A stretch of DNA of 64,000 nt, from contig JALHQH010000023.1 in assembly GCA_022842065.1 (NCBI GenBank), forward strand, positions 62,001 through 126,000. The letters are read 5' to 3'. The number at the start of each line of letters is the position of its first letter. The first letter of the stretch is position 1. The notes under the pieces were generated by a model, which searched no databases, had not been told where the DNA came from, and was given only the letters and a program-made list of their open reading frames with translations. The position numbers were made by a program, and so were the translations under genes. Shown here piece after piece: positions 34,428-43,081 of this stretch. The DNA comes from Caldilineaceae bacterium (lineage in GTDB: Bacteria > Chloroflexota > Anaerolineae > Caldilineales > Caldilineaceae).

Positions 34428-34841
34428 ATGTCCAAATCCCTCTATGCACGTTTGCGCCAAGAACTTGGGCCACGTTGTGGCTACTGTCGCACATCCTCGG
34501 CAATTACGGGTGAAAGGCTTACCATTGAGCACATCATCCCAACGGCGCGTGGTGGTTCATCTGCAGAAGACAATCTTTGGGTTTCCTGTCGTCGGTGTAA
34601 TGGCGCCAAAGGAACACAGATTGATGCCGTTGATCCAACCGCCGAACAGCCTGTTCCCTTATTTAATCCACGTACGCAAACATGGAGAGAACATTTTGCT
34701 TGGTCAAGTGATGGTGTATTGCTTGTTGGGCGAACAGCTTGCGGCCGCGCCACCGTCGCGGCCCTGCAAATGAATGACCGAGATATCGTAAATGCACGCC
34801 GACTCTGGGTTAGCGTCGGTTGGCATCCACCAGAGGAATAA
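34428..34841 (+). CDS. HNH endonuclease
   Basis: A 137-residue protein. The HNH/zinc core is complete: CGYCRTSSAITGERLTIEHI with the first Cys pair and the catalytic His, then IPTARGGSSAEDNLWVSCRR with the Asn and the second Cys pair (CRRC), followed by NGAKGT. The C-terminal half (EHFAWSSDGVLLVGRTACGR) is typical of the short HNH proteins common in Cyanobacteria and Chloroflexota. It should cut or nick DNA, using one divalent metal ion. It is last in the three-gene cassette, 6 nt after the ribbon-helix-helix-like gene. There is no intron or phage context, so a defence or toxin role is more likely than homing. Confidence 0.9.
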   Translation: MSKSLYARLRQELGPRCGYCRTSSAITGERLTIEHIIPTARGGSSAEDNLWVSCRRCNGAKGTQIDAVDPTAEQPVPLFNPRTQTWREHFAWSSDGVLLVGRTACGRATVAALQMNDRDIVNARRLWVSVGWHPPEE

Positions 34842-34897
34842 AGAGCTGGTCACAGCATGGGTACTCCTTGCTAGGGTTGTGAAGTGCGAAATTTTGT

Positions 34898-36238
34898 CTA
34901 TACCGCTTGCTTGGCTACGGTTTTCTTATAATACTGCGGATACAAAGTCGCCATACAATCGGGACAAATCGCGTGGCTAAACTCGGCTTCAGAGTGGTCG
35001 CGGATGTAGACGGCGACATCTTGCCAGTAGCCGCCATCATCGCGGATCTTTTTGCAACTGCTACAGATGGGCAGCAGGCCGGAGAGCTGTTTCACCTTTT
35101 CCAGCGCGGCCTGTAATTCGACATTTTTGAGGCGGTAGATCTCGGCTTCACGTTTGGCCGCCGCGGTGTCGTGGATCACCTGGAGCGTTTTTAACTTTTG
35201 GTCGGCCTGCTCGTTGAAGAGTTCCTCTTTGGTCAGGTGGAACTGTTTGTAATGATAGAGCGCCTTGGCCGGCTCGGCCTGCGCTTCGTAGATCTCGGCC
35301 AACAGGCCGTGGCAGGTGAAGATCTCTTGCTTGAGCTTAATTTCCGTCGCGACCGTCAACGCACGGTGCAGATAAAGGTGCGCCTGATCCCAAGCTCCTT
35401 GCTGCTGGTAGACACGGGCAATATTGCGGGAAAGCGCCGCCACCTCAAATTGATTGTCAAATGCTTCGGCAATCTGTTGCGCCCGCACAAGACAAGTCAA
35501 CGCTTCGGCATAATTACCCTCTGCCATGTAGATTTCACTCAAGCTGTCCAACACACTTGGTTCTAGAATCTTAATCCCCAACTGGCGTGTAAGGGCGATG
35601 GCCTCTTCCAAATAACGGATCGCCTCTGCGGTTCGCCCCCAGTGATGGAGCAGGTCACCAAGATTATTCAAGGCCAGCGCAACCCGGTGCTGGTTGCCGG
35701 TCATTTGGGCTAGTGCCAGCGCTTGTTGATAAGCCTTGAAGCCCTGGGCATAATCCTCGGTATAACGGTAGAGCACGCCCAGATCGTTGTAGATCAAGCC
35801 TTGCATGGCCAGATCATTGGCCTGGGTCGCCAGCGTCAGCGCCTGCATTAGATTGGCATGTGTGGTGGGATGATCGCCTAAATGGCGGTAGATGGTCGCA
35901 ATACATTGCAACAGATAGGCATGGGTCGCCGCATCCGGCGCGCTTTCCAGCAGATCCAGCGCTTGGTTCGCCCAGCCGAGGGCGGCTTCAAAATCAGGCG
36001 AAATGTGGGTATGATGCACCGTGAGGTTAAGGAGACAAGCAAGGTGCCCCGGTGGATAATCCAGCGCCTGGGTAAGGGCATAGGCATGCAGCGCCAAGGC
36101 CAAGGCGCGTTGCGGGTCAAAATGGCGGTATTCACGCGTCAATTCGTTCAGCAAATCAAGCTGCCGGGGCAGGTCAACCGGGGATACGGCCTCAAGTGCC
36201 GCCAATGCGGCTTCTAGCTGCTGGATTTTGGCGTCCAT
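34898..36238 (-). CDS. TPR protein with C-terminal cysteine-pair tail
   Basis: A 446-residue protein from the ATG at 36236-36238. Residues about 40-355 are tetratricopeptide repeats, about eight units; a representative one is LALNNLGDLLHHWGRTAEAI. A coiled-coil follows (KREAEIYRLKNVELQAALEK). The tail LSGLLPICSSCKKIRDDGGY, then EAEFSHAICPDC, carries two Cys pairs. The same tail occurs at the end of many sensor proteins and diguanylate-cyclase or kinase-like signalling proteins, where it may bind metal or relay redox signals. No enzymatic domain is present, so this may be a scaffold in a signalling complex. The upstream open frame to 36328 lacks support. Confidence 0.82.
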   Translation of the reverse strand: MDAKIQQLEAALAALEAVSPVDLPRQLDLLNELTREYRHFDPQRALALALHAYALTQALDYPPGHLACLLNLTVHHTHISPDFEAALGWANQALDLLESAPDAATHAYLLQCIATIYRHLGDHPTTHANLMQALTLATQANDLAMQGLIYNDLGVLYRYTEDYAQGFKAYQQALALAQMTGNQHRVALALNNLGDLLHHWGRTAEAIRYLEEAIALTRQLGIKILEPSVLDSLSEIYMAEGNYAEALTCLVRAQQIAEAFDNQFEVAALSRNIARVYQQQGAWDQAHLYLHRALTVATEIKLKQEIFTCHGLLAEIYEAQAEPAKALYHYKQFHLTKEELFNEQADQKLKTLQVIHDTAAAKREAEIYRLKNVELQAALEKVKQLSGLLPICSSCKKIRDDGGYWQDVAVYIRDHSEAEFSHAICPDCMATLYPQYYKKTVAKQAV

Positions 36239-36505
36239 CAAGTTTCTACTCTCTACCACCGCTGTCGCACCCGCGAGCGGACGGAGCCAAATCACTCGGC
36301 ATCGTCCCCTTACATAACTGATCACCACCCAGTGTACTGGCTTTGATCGACCTTGTCAATCATCCTTTTGCAGCGTAAAGTGGTGTGCAAAGCGGCGTAA
36401 TTCGACAGGGTGACGGGTACGATCCGCAGGCTTGTCTCGTTTACCAGAGCCGTTTGGACAGTGCCTGTCACCCTGTCGCCTTATCATCCTGTCAACTTGG
36501 CTAAA

Positions 36506-38251
36506 TCAGCCGCCATCGATCTCCGCCAGTTGGGCTCGCGCTGCCACCAATTCCTGCTCAAGCTCCATAATCTGTGCGGCAAGCGCTTGGCGTCGCGCTG
36601 CCACCGCAGCCACCGCGCTCGGCTCGGTCTTTTCGCGCTCGATCCACTGCAGGTCGGTACGCAGGGCCAGCAGGTGAATTCCCCAAATCGCTCCGGCAAT
36701 CAAGCTGCGGGCGATTTCGTCAGCGGTTTGGGGCGAGAAGAAGGCGGCGTTGGGTTCGCCCAGGAGCATGAGGAAGAGGCGGTAAACCACTTGCGCCAGG
36801 TAATAAAGAATCACCAGCGCGCCAATCAGCGCCACACCATAGAGATAAATACGCCGCGGCAACGCGTGCCGCTCGGCCGCACCGACCGGCCCTGGCTGCC
36901 GCGCCACCCGTTGCACCGCTTGCCAATGTAATGACCAGATCGGTGCGCCCACCGCGAGTAAACTGAGCCCATTCGCCAATGGCGCACGCCAGAGCCCTTG
37001 CCCCAACATGTCACCACTCAGCAGCCAGTCAAGCGCCACCTGCACCAAGCTCCCGGCCCCGATCCAAAGCAGCACCAATCCCACCGCGGCCACGGTATAG
37101 GCATAGATTCGGCGCACATGATCGCCGGCTGCCCCCTCCCCCAGCAGCCGGCTCTCGGCTTTGAGTTGTTGCCAATACCAGCGCCAGGCCAGGCTACCGG
37201 GTAAAATTGCGGCAATGGCGGTGCGGTTTTGGCGCAAGAGATCAAGCCACGCCTCATTGTTATCACCCAGCAGGCGTAACAAGAGCGTATTGAGCAGCAA
37301 CGCTGCCCCGGTCAGCGCAAAAATCATCGCGATGACGACCGCCGCATATAACGCCAGCCGACGGATGGCGGACCGTAACTCGGCAGGGGCGGCATGGGCC
37401 AGGGTTTGCCATTCCTGCCAGTGGGAACGGAGCAGCCAGGCCCCCAGCAGACTCTGCGCCAGCGGGCCACTCCACGGTTGCACCCGCCCATCCGCGGTGG
37501 TAAGCACGCTGGAAAGCTGGTCCAAGAGGCTGCGCAACAGTTGGTCGATCAGGCTGGTAGTGCCCCAGAGGAGCAGCGTCAACCCGGCCAGCGTCGCCAC
37601 CAGAAAATAAAGTTGACGCCAGAGTTTGGCCGCCCGGTTGGTTTCGGCATTGTAGTCACCATCCGTACGCAGGGTCCCACGCAGATAGAGGGCAAGGGCC
37701 ACACCGGCCGTCATTGTGGTGAGCCGATGAAACCAGCCGTTGGGCCAGATCGTGCTCTGATCGAGCGGCAAGCCAAAGGCCAGATCGGCGATGCCGGTGA
37801 GCAGTTGATAGCTGTTGACGAGGGTAAAACCCAGGGTAAAGCCCAGCGCCACGTAGAGGAAGAGTTTGCGTAGCGCCGCGGTTGCTTCGCCTGGTTGCCG
37901 GCGGCGTCCTTGGCTGAAGCCCCAGTGCAGGAGAAAGACCAAAGTAGCCACCACCAACACCCCGGCGGTGCGCGCCAGTTGCTCGCGCGCAAAACTATCG
38001 GCGTTGATCTGGTACAAGGGGGCCGGTCCGCCCAGCCAACCACCCCCAAACCAAAGTTCCGCCAGGATGCGCAGTAGCCCATTCAGGCCAAAGAGTGCGG
38101 TGACATAGCTGACGAGGGCGACCAGGTAGAGATACAGTCGGCGCACGGTAGCGCCGCGATCTACGTCCGCTTCACCCCGTTGCACCGCGGTAAAGATGAT
38201 GCCACCGACGATGGCAATGAACACAATGAAAATCAGGATTCCGCTGATCAT
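36506..38251 (-). CDS. DUF5671 polytopic membrane protein
   Basis: A 581-residue protein with about twelve hydrophobic segments arranged as repeats of the DUF5671 unit. Each unit begins with an Arg-x-Leu-Tyr-x-Tyr stretch (RRLYLYLVALVSYVTALFGL; RRIYAYTVAAVGLVLLWIGA; RRIYLYGVALIGALVILYYL) and has four helices. The C-terminus is a short coiled coil (ALAAQIMELEQELVAARAQL). Function is unknown; such repeats are a hallmark of the family. The stop of the upstream gene at 38251 coincides with this start, so the two are translationally coupled. It forms an operon with the NTF2-like protein. Confidence 0.85.
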   Translation of the reverse strand: MISGILIFIVFIAIVGGIIFTAVQRGEADVDRGATVRRLYLYLVALVSYVTALFGLNGLLRILAELWFGGGWLGGPAPLYQINADSFAREQLARTAGVLVVATLVFLLHWGFSQGRRRQPGEATAALRKLFLYVALGFTLGFTLVNSYQLLTGIADLAFGLPLDQSTIWPNGWFHRLTTMTAGVALALYLRGTLRTDGDYNAETNRAAKLWRQLYFLVATLAGLTLLLWGTTSLIDQLLRSLLDQLSSVLTTADGRVQPWSGPLAQSLLGAWLLRSHWQEWQTLAHAAPAELRSAIRRLALYAAVVIAMIFALTGAALLLNTLLLRLLGDNNEAWLDLLRQNRTAIAAILPGSLAWRWYWQQLKAESRLLGEGAAGDHVRRIYAYTVAAVGLVLLWIGAGSLVQVALDWLLSGDMLGQGLWRAPLANGLSLLAVGAPIWSLHWQAVQRVARQPGPVGAAERHALPRRIYLYGVALIGALVILYYLAQVVYRLFLMLLGEPNAAFFSPQTADEIARSLIAGAIWGIHLLALRTDLQWIEREKTEPSAVAAVAARRQALAAQIMELEQELVAARAQLAEIDGG

Positions 38252-38730
38252 TAATAGAAGTACTCCGCGACATCAATTTTCCAACGATTATCTTCCAGCA
38301 CGACTGTCACCGTCCGCCGCGAACTCCAGGTATTGCCCCCATCAAAGAGCCCACCGCTGCTGTAGTTGTCGATCTCAAAGGTGACCGTGGCCTGGTTGGG
38401 ATCACCACTGTCGACAGCCGTGCTCAGGATGCGCAGGCGGCGCGCGCCCGTCTCACTGATGGTGGAGAGTTTGCCTAATGGGCCATATTGGTCATTGTCA
38501 TCCACTTCAGCCAGCACCGCTTGCGAATATTGTTCCCGCAGTTTGGTGCGGTCGCCCCGTTGCATGGCTAAAAACGCATTGTAGATGGGTGTCGCCGGTG
38601 TCTCTTCAGTGAGATAGTCGGCATTGGCGGCCGTTGCACCGCCCGTACGATTGACGGTGACAATGGCGGCGACAATCAATAGCGCCACCAGCGCGACAAC
38701 AATCAGGGTAAAACGGTCGATTTTAAACAT
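38251..38730 (-). CDS. Membrane-anchored NTF2-like protein
   Basis: A 159-residue protein. It begins MFKIDRFTLIVVALVALLIV, a single N-terminal membrane helix that anchors the rest outside. The exported part (IYNAFLAMQRGDRTKLREQY, strands to RRTVTVVLEDNRWKIDV) has the size and order of a DUF4878/NTF2-like cone, a fold often used to bind small ligands or proteins at the cell surface. It is coupled to the DUF5671 gene by end-to-start contact at 38251. The similar NTF2-like end in the unknown membrane protein at 27313-27951 suggests a recurrent lineage-specific design. Confidence 0.75.
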   Translation of the reverse strand: MFKIDRFTLIVVALVALLIVAAIVTVNRTGGATAANADYLTEETPATPIYNAFLAMQRGDRTKLREQYSQAVLAEVDDNDQYGPLGKLSTISETGARRLRILSTAVDSGDPNQATVTFEIDNYSSGGLFDGGNTWSSRRTVTVVLEDNRWKIDVAEYFY

Positions 38731-39231
38731 AGTCCTCTATTCATTACTTTCCTTATATGCTTGGCTCTGTCATCATTTTTAGCTGTAGAGTTGACGACCG
38801 GATGGGGGCAACAGTTCCCAACAAGCCTGATCCGAGGGTTAAAACCCTCGGCTACCAGCTGCCGTCACTCCGTGACTAATACGAATGCTATACTCAAATC
38901 AGAATGAAACCCCTAGTTTCGGTCAGCGTGCGTCGCACTGACCAAAGAATCTAGCGGACTGGAAACAGTTGGCGGTCAGTGCGACGCACGCGATCCCGTT
39001 AGCCAGCAAAACGCCGGTTCTCAACTTGACTTCAGTATAAACCAGCAGAATTTCGCCAACACTGTAATAGTATAGCACACAGATCGCAGCAAAAGTTGCG
39101 TACGTTTGCCTAAGCATGGCGCGCAGCAACAACTGCCACAATCATTCGTTGATCTATCTTCTTTCTATCTGTAGTTTGTATCAAGTATCAGGCGGAACCT
39201 AAAAATTTTTGCCAAACTGATCACGCAGATC
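38731..39231. repeat. Intergenic region with two hairpin repeats
   Basis: A 500-bp gap without genes. 38829-38890 is a partial second copy of the 13.6-kb hairpin repeat (CCGAGGGTTAAAACCCTCGG, then CTGCCGTCACTCCGTGACTA). A different 18-bp perfect inverted repeat lies at 38926-38943 and 38974-38991, arms GCGTGCGTCGCACTGACC and its complement, loop 30 nt. The rest is AT-rich and must carry the promoter of the DUF2243 gene. Confidence 0.8.
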
Positions 39232-39807
39232 ATGTATAACAACGCAATGACAACCGGGAATAGCGCAATGACACAACGGACAGGTAACACAACCACCGCG
39301 ACAAACGAGACCAATCGACTGCGGCGCTTTCCAACCGCCGCGGGGATCTTTTTGGGCTTAGGGCTGGGCGGCTTTTTTGATGGTATTATCCTGCACCAGA
39401 TTTTACAGTGGCACCACATGGCGACCAGCGCCGGCTACCCACCCGATAGTGTGGCCAATCTCCAATTCAACACGTTGCTGGATGGGCTCTTTCACGCCAC
39501 GACCTATCTTTTCGTAGCGATTGGGCTGGCCTTGCTCTGGCGCGCGGCCCACCGGACCCATGTGCATTGGTCCGGCAAATTGTTGGTGGGCACGCTGCTG
39601 ATCGGTTTTGGCACTTTCAACGTGGTGGAAGGGCTGATCAATCACCACGTACTTGGTCTGCATCATGTCAACGAGACGGTGCCCCCGGCGCAGTGGATCT
39701 ACTGGGACCTAGGCTTCCTGCTCTGGGGCGCGGTTATGCTGGTCGGCGGTTGGTTATTCCTGCGCGCCGGGCAACAGGTCAGCGTCCAGCCAGCCCAACA
39801 GTATTAG
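39232..39807 (+). CDS. DUF2243 membrane protein
   Basis: A 191-residue protein; the start is uncertain between Met1, Met6 (39247) and Met13 (39268). It contains four membrane helices. The DUF2243 signature is clear: FPTAAGIFLGLGLGGFFDGI, then LHQILQWHHM, and later INHHVLGLHHVNE with several His pairs suggestive of heme or metal binding. Members are small membrane proteins of unknown role, often near cytochrome or stress genes. Here the next gene is a catalase 257 nt downstream in the same direction, hinting at oxidative metabolism. Nothing is recognised in the gap 39808-40064. Confidence 0.85.
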   Translation: MYNNAMTTGNSAMTQRTGNTTTATNETNRLRRFPTAAGIFLGLGLGGFFDGIILHQILQWHHMATSAGYPPDSVANLQFNTLLDGLFHATTYLFVAIGLALLWRAAHRTHVHWSGKLLVGTLLIGFGTFNVVEGLINHHVLGLHHVNETVPPAQWIYWDLGFLLWGAVMLVGGWLFLRAGQQVSVQPAQQY

Positions 39808-40064
39808 TGAGTGTTAAATTTGTGCCCAATCTATGTCCGCTTTTGTGCCTTTCTCTCTACGATTTGCAGCATTTTTCTGACAAACTACCATTGATAAGCA
39901 CAAATATCATCAGGCTGATCACCTCGCTTCCGCAAGTTGATCAGCCGGTGTTAGCTCAAGCACAACGCCGTTTTTCTATTAAAGTGATGTCAGTTTGAAA
40001 CCAATACATTTATCTACGAAGGTACACGAAGATTTCGCCTTTACTTAGTGAGAAGGAAACCACC

Positions 40065-42263
40065 ATGGCCGAGTCAAAATCCAAATTGTCCCGCCGCAGT
40101 GTCATGCAGGGGATGGGCCTTTCCGCTGGGGCCGTTGGTCTAAATTTGCCCAGCCTCCTCCAACGGGAAGCGGGGCAGCCGATGAAACAGGCCGCTCCCC
40201 CAGCTGCGGCCCCTAATGCCCAAACCGATCCTACCGGTGCTAACACCGTCGCCAGTGTCGCTGATGGCGAATTCCTCACCACCAATCAGGGCGTGCGCGT
40301 CAATGACAACCAGAACACCTTGCGCGCCGGTGAGCGCGGCCCCAGTCTGCTGGAAGATTTTCACTTCCGCGAAAAGATGACCCAATTTGACCATGAACGC
40401 ATTCCCGAACGGGTGGTACATGCGCGTGGGGTAGGGGCACACGGGGTCTTTCAGGTCTATGATGATACGCTGGCCCAATATACCACGGCGCGCGTCCTCA
40501 CTGATCCTACCCTCGAAACGCCGGTCTTTGTCCGCTTTTCGACAGTCAACGGTTCGCGCGGATCAAGTGATCTGGCGCGCGATGCCCGCGGCTTTGCCAC
40601 CAAGTTCTACACCGTCGAAGGCAACTGGGATCTGGTCGGCAACAACATCCCCGTCTTCTTTATTCAGGATGCGATTAAGTTCCCGGACTTGGTCCATGCC
40701 TTCAAACCCCAACCGCACCATGAGATTCCCCAAGCCTCGACGGCACATGACAACTTCTGGGACTTTATTTCGCTAACGCCCGAATCGATGCACATGATCA
40801 TGTGGATTATGTCCGACCGCGCGATCCCACGCAGTTTACGCATGATCCAGGGTTTTGGCGTCCACACCTTCCGCCTGATCAACGCCGAGGGTCAGTCCAC
40901 CTTTGTCAAATTTCACTGGACGCCGGTCCTTGGCGTTCACTCGGTGCTCTGGGACGAAGCGCAGCAGATCAGCGGTAAAGATCCAGATTTCCACCGCCGC
41001 GATCTGTGGGATGCGATTGCAGCCGGGAACTACCCGGAATATGAGTTGGGCGTGCAACTGGTAGCGGAAGCCGATGAGCTGAATTTTGATTTCGATCTGC
41101 TCGACGCCACGAAGCTCATCCCCGAAGATCTGGTGCCGGTGCAGCCGATTGGCAAGCTGACCTTGAACCGCAACCCCGACAATTTTTTTGTCGAAACCGA
41201 ACAGGTCGCCTTTCATACTGGCCATGTGGTACCTGGGATTGACTTTAGTAATGATCCCTTGCTGCAAGGGCGCAACTTCTCCTATCTGGATACCCAGTTG
41301 AATCGCTTTAGTGGGCCTAATTTCCACCAAATTCCGATCAACCAGCCCAAGGCCCCGATCAACAACTTTCAGCAAGACGGCTTTATGCGCTATGCCAACC
41401 GACCGGGCAAGATTAACTATGAGCCTAACTCGTTGGGCGGCAACGCCAGAGAAGCCACGGCGGAAGAAGGGGGCTTTGTTAGCCATCCAACCTCTACAGC
41501 AGGGGTCAAAGCGCGCGTGCGTAGTGAGAGTTTTGGTGATCACTTTACCCAGGCCACCCTCTTCTACAACAGCATGTCGGACCCGGAAAAGCTGCACATC
41601 ACCCAGGCCCTGCAATTTGAGCTGGGCAAAGTGATGGTTAAAGAGGTGCAACAGCGTATGGTCGATCTGCTGGCCAATGTGGATACCGACCTGGCAACCA
41701 CTGTAGCCACTTATCTGGGGCTCACCCCCGCCGCCGGCAAGGTTAACGCCAATGCTGGTGTCGCTCAGGGTTTGAGTCAGTTGGAATATGTGCCCGGCAC
41801 CCCGCTGGGGCGCAAGGTTGCCATCCTCGCCGCCGATGGGGTGAATGGGGCCGAGGTTACGCAGCTGCAGAGTGCCTTGCAAGAAGCTGGTGTCGCGGTT
41901 GAGATCGTTGCCCCCCATCTGGGTACGATTCAAAGTGCCGAGGGCGAGGCACTACCAGTCAGCCAGAGTCTGCTGACGACCGCCTCCGTTTTGTACGATG
42001 CCGTCTATGTCCCTGGTGGGGCCGACAGTGTCAATGCGTTGCAGGGCAGCGGCGCGGCCCTTCACTTTATCCAGGAAGCCTTCAAACATTACAAACCGGT
42101 TGCCGCCAGCAGCGAAGGGGCCGACTTCTTCCAGGCCGCGGGGATTAGCGATGAACCGGGTGTGGTGACAGGAGATGACGGGGGCATGGCCAATACGTTC
42201 TTAGAGGCAATCGGCCAGCATCGTTTCTGGGCACGCCAGGTGCCGGCCACTATGTCGGTATAG
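40065..42263 (+). CDS. katE: Large-subunit (clade 2, HPII-type) catalase with Tat signal
   Basis: A 732-residue enzyme with GAGAAGGA before the ATG. The N-terminus KLSRRSVMQGMGLSAGAVGL is a twin-arginine signal, unusual because most HPII-type catalases are cytoplasmic, so this one may be exported. The catalytic His lies in PERVVHARGVGAHGVF, the conserved Asn in WDLVGNNIPVFFIQDAIKFP, and the heme-ligand Tyr in GRNFSYLDTQLNR. After the core, a flavodoxin/DJ-1-like C-terminal domain starts near residue 580 (GRKVAILAADGVNGAEVTQL), as in clade 2 enzymes. It converts H2O2 to water and oxygen. Neighbours (DUF421, TPP oxidase) fit peroxide stress. Confidence 0.93.
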   Translation: MAESKSKLSRRSVMQGMGLSAGAVGLNLPSLLQREAGQPMKQAAPPAAAPNAQTDPTGANTVASVADGEFLTTNQGVRVNDNQNTLRAGERGPSLLEDFHFREKMTQFDHERIPERVVHARGVGAHGVFQVYDDTLAQYTTARVLTDPTLETPVFVRFSTVNGSRGSSDLARDARGFATKFYTVEGNWDLVGNNIPVFFIQDAIKFPDLVHAFKPQPHHEIPQASTAHDNFWDFISLTPESMHMIMWIMSDRAIPRSLRMIQGFGVHTFRLINAEGQSTFVKFHWTPVLGVHSVLWDEAQQISGKDPDFHRRDLWDAIAAGNYPEYELGVQLVAEADELNFDFDLLDATKLIPEDLVPVQPIGKLTLNRNPDNFFVETEQVAFHTGHVVPGIDFSNDPLLQGRNFSYLDTQLNRFSGPNFHQIPINQPKAPINNFQQDGFMRYANRPGKINYEPNSLGGNAREATAEEGGFVSHPTSTAGVKARVRSESFGDHFTQATLFYNSMSDPEKLHITQALQFELGKVMVKEVQQRMVDLLANVDTDLATTVATYLGLTPAAGKVNANAGVAQGLSQLEYVPGTPLGRKVAILAADGVNGAEVTQLQSALQEAGVAVEIVAPHLGTIQSAEGEALPVSQSLLTTASVLYDAVYVPGGADSVNALQGSGAALHFIQEAFKHYKPVAASSEGADFFQAAGISDEPGVVTGDDGGMANTFLEAIGQHRFWARQVPATMSV

Positions 42264-42347
42264 GTAATCCCAGCTGCGCAGTCGCGTGGTCGTGTTGTCC
42301 AGACCACGCGACCAAACGACAATTTTTAGGGCAGAACGGAGGTGACA

Positions 42348-42839
42348 ATGGTCACTGTCATCAATGAATTGTTAGGGCTAGACGCCGACGAATTAAATGT
42401 AATGCAGATGGCAGCCAGGGCGGTTGTCGTCTATGTGACGGCGCTGCTCATGCTCCGGTTGGGCGAAAAACGCTTTCTGGGCAAGAACACTGCATTTGAT
42501 GTGATTCTGGGCATTATCCTTGGCTCAGTCGTGAGCCGGGCCATCACTGGTTCCACTGCCTTTTTCCCGACCTTGGGGGCTGGCTTGGTGTTAATCCTCC
42601 TCCATTGGCTATTTGCCGTGCTTGCCTTCCATTCGGACTGGTTTGGCACCTGGATCAAAGGCAATGCTCGCCTCTTAGTCAAAGATGGCCAGATTGATTG
42701 GACGGCTATGCGCAAGAGTAGTATTAGCGAAAAAGATTTGATAAGCGCACTCCGCAGCCAAGCCAACATCAGTACCTTGGATGAAGTGCAAGAAGCACGC
42801 CTGGAACGTAGTGGCGACATTAGCGTGCTCAAAGCATAG
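42348..42839 (+). CDS. DUF421/YetF-like membrane protein
   Basis: A 163-residue protein; the ATG at 42348 has GGAGG at 5 nt, while the in-frame GTG at 42342 lies inside that site. Two or three membrane helices (VVVYVTALLMLRLGEKRFLG; AFDVILGIILGSVVSRAITG; GAGLVLILLHWLFAVLAF) precede the soluble YetF-type domain (KGNARLLVKDGQIDWTAMRK; ISEKDLISALRSQANISTLD). DUF421 proteins are of unknown function, often near stress genes in spore and soil bacteria. It follows the catalase by 84 nt, so the two may be co-transcribed. Normal length for the short form of the family. Confidence 0.88.
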   Translation: MVTVINELLGLDADELNVMQMAARAVVVYVTALLMLRLGEKRFLGKNTAFDVILGIILGSVVSRAITGSTAFFPTLGAGLVLILLHWLFAVLAFHSDWFGTWIKGNARLLVKDGQIDWTAMRKSSISEKDLISALRSQANISTLDEVQEARLERSGDISVLKA

Positions 42840-42998
42840 AACGATTCAACATCGGCGCGGCACACAACTCCCTCCGGATCCGGCCCTCCCGTTAGCCTGC
42901 CGCTTGGTCAGGGGGCACTCCTTCAACCGCGGCCAAATAAGGCGAAGCGGCGTTTATACAGCAGCAAAAACGTCACTGTGTCTTCAGAACAACGTATA

Positions 42999-43060
42999 AT
43001 CAGTAGACCGCAGTGTAGTCTGTATCTGAGGATGCAAACTATACGTTGCGGTCTACTGAT
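42999..43060 (+). promoter_or_regulatory. 14-bp inverted repeat before the TPP enzyme gene
   Basis: ATCAGTAGACCGCA (42999-43012) is inverted exactly at 43047-43060, with a 34-nt loop, ending about 8 nt before the ribosome-binding region of the gene at 43082. It could be a leader hairpin or an operator. Confidence 0.5.
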
Positions 43061-43081
43061 AATAGAAAAGAGAGAAAATCC

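Noticed and set aside
40836..41933. 365-codon antisense frame opposite the catalase
   Set aside because: Same artefact; the catalase motifs are complete on the other strand.
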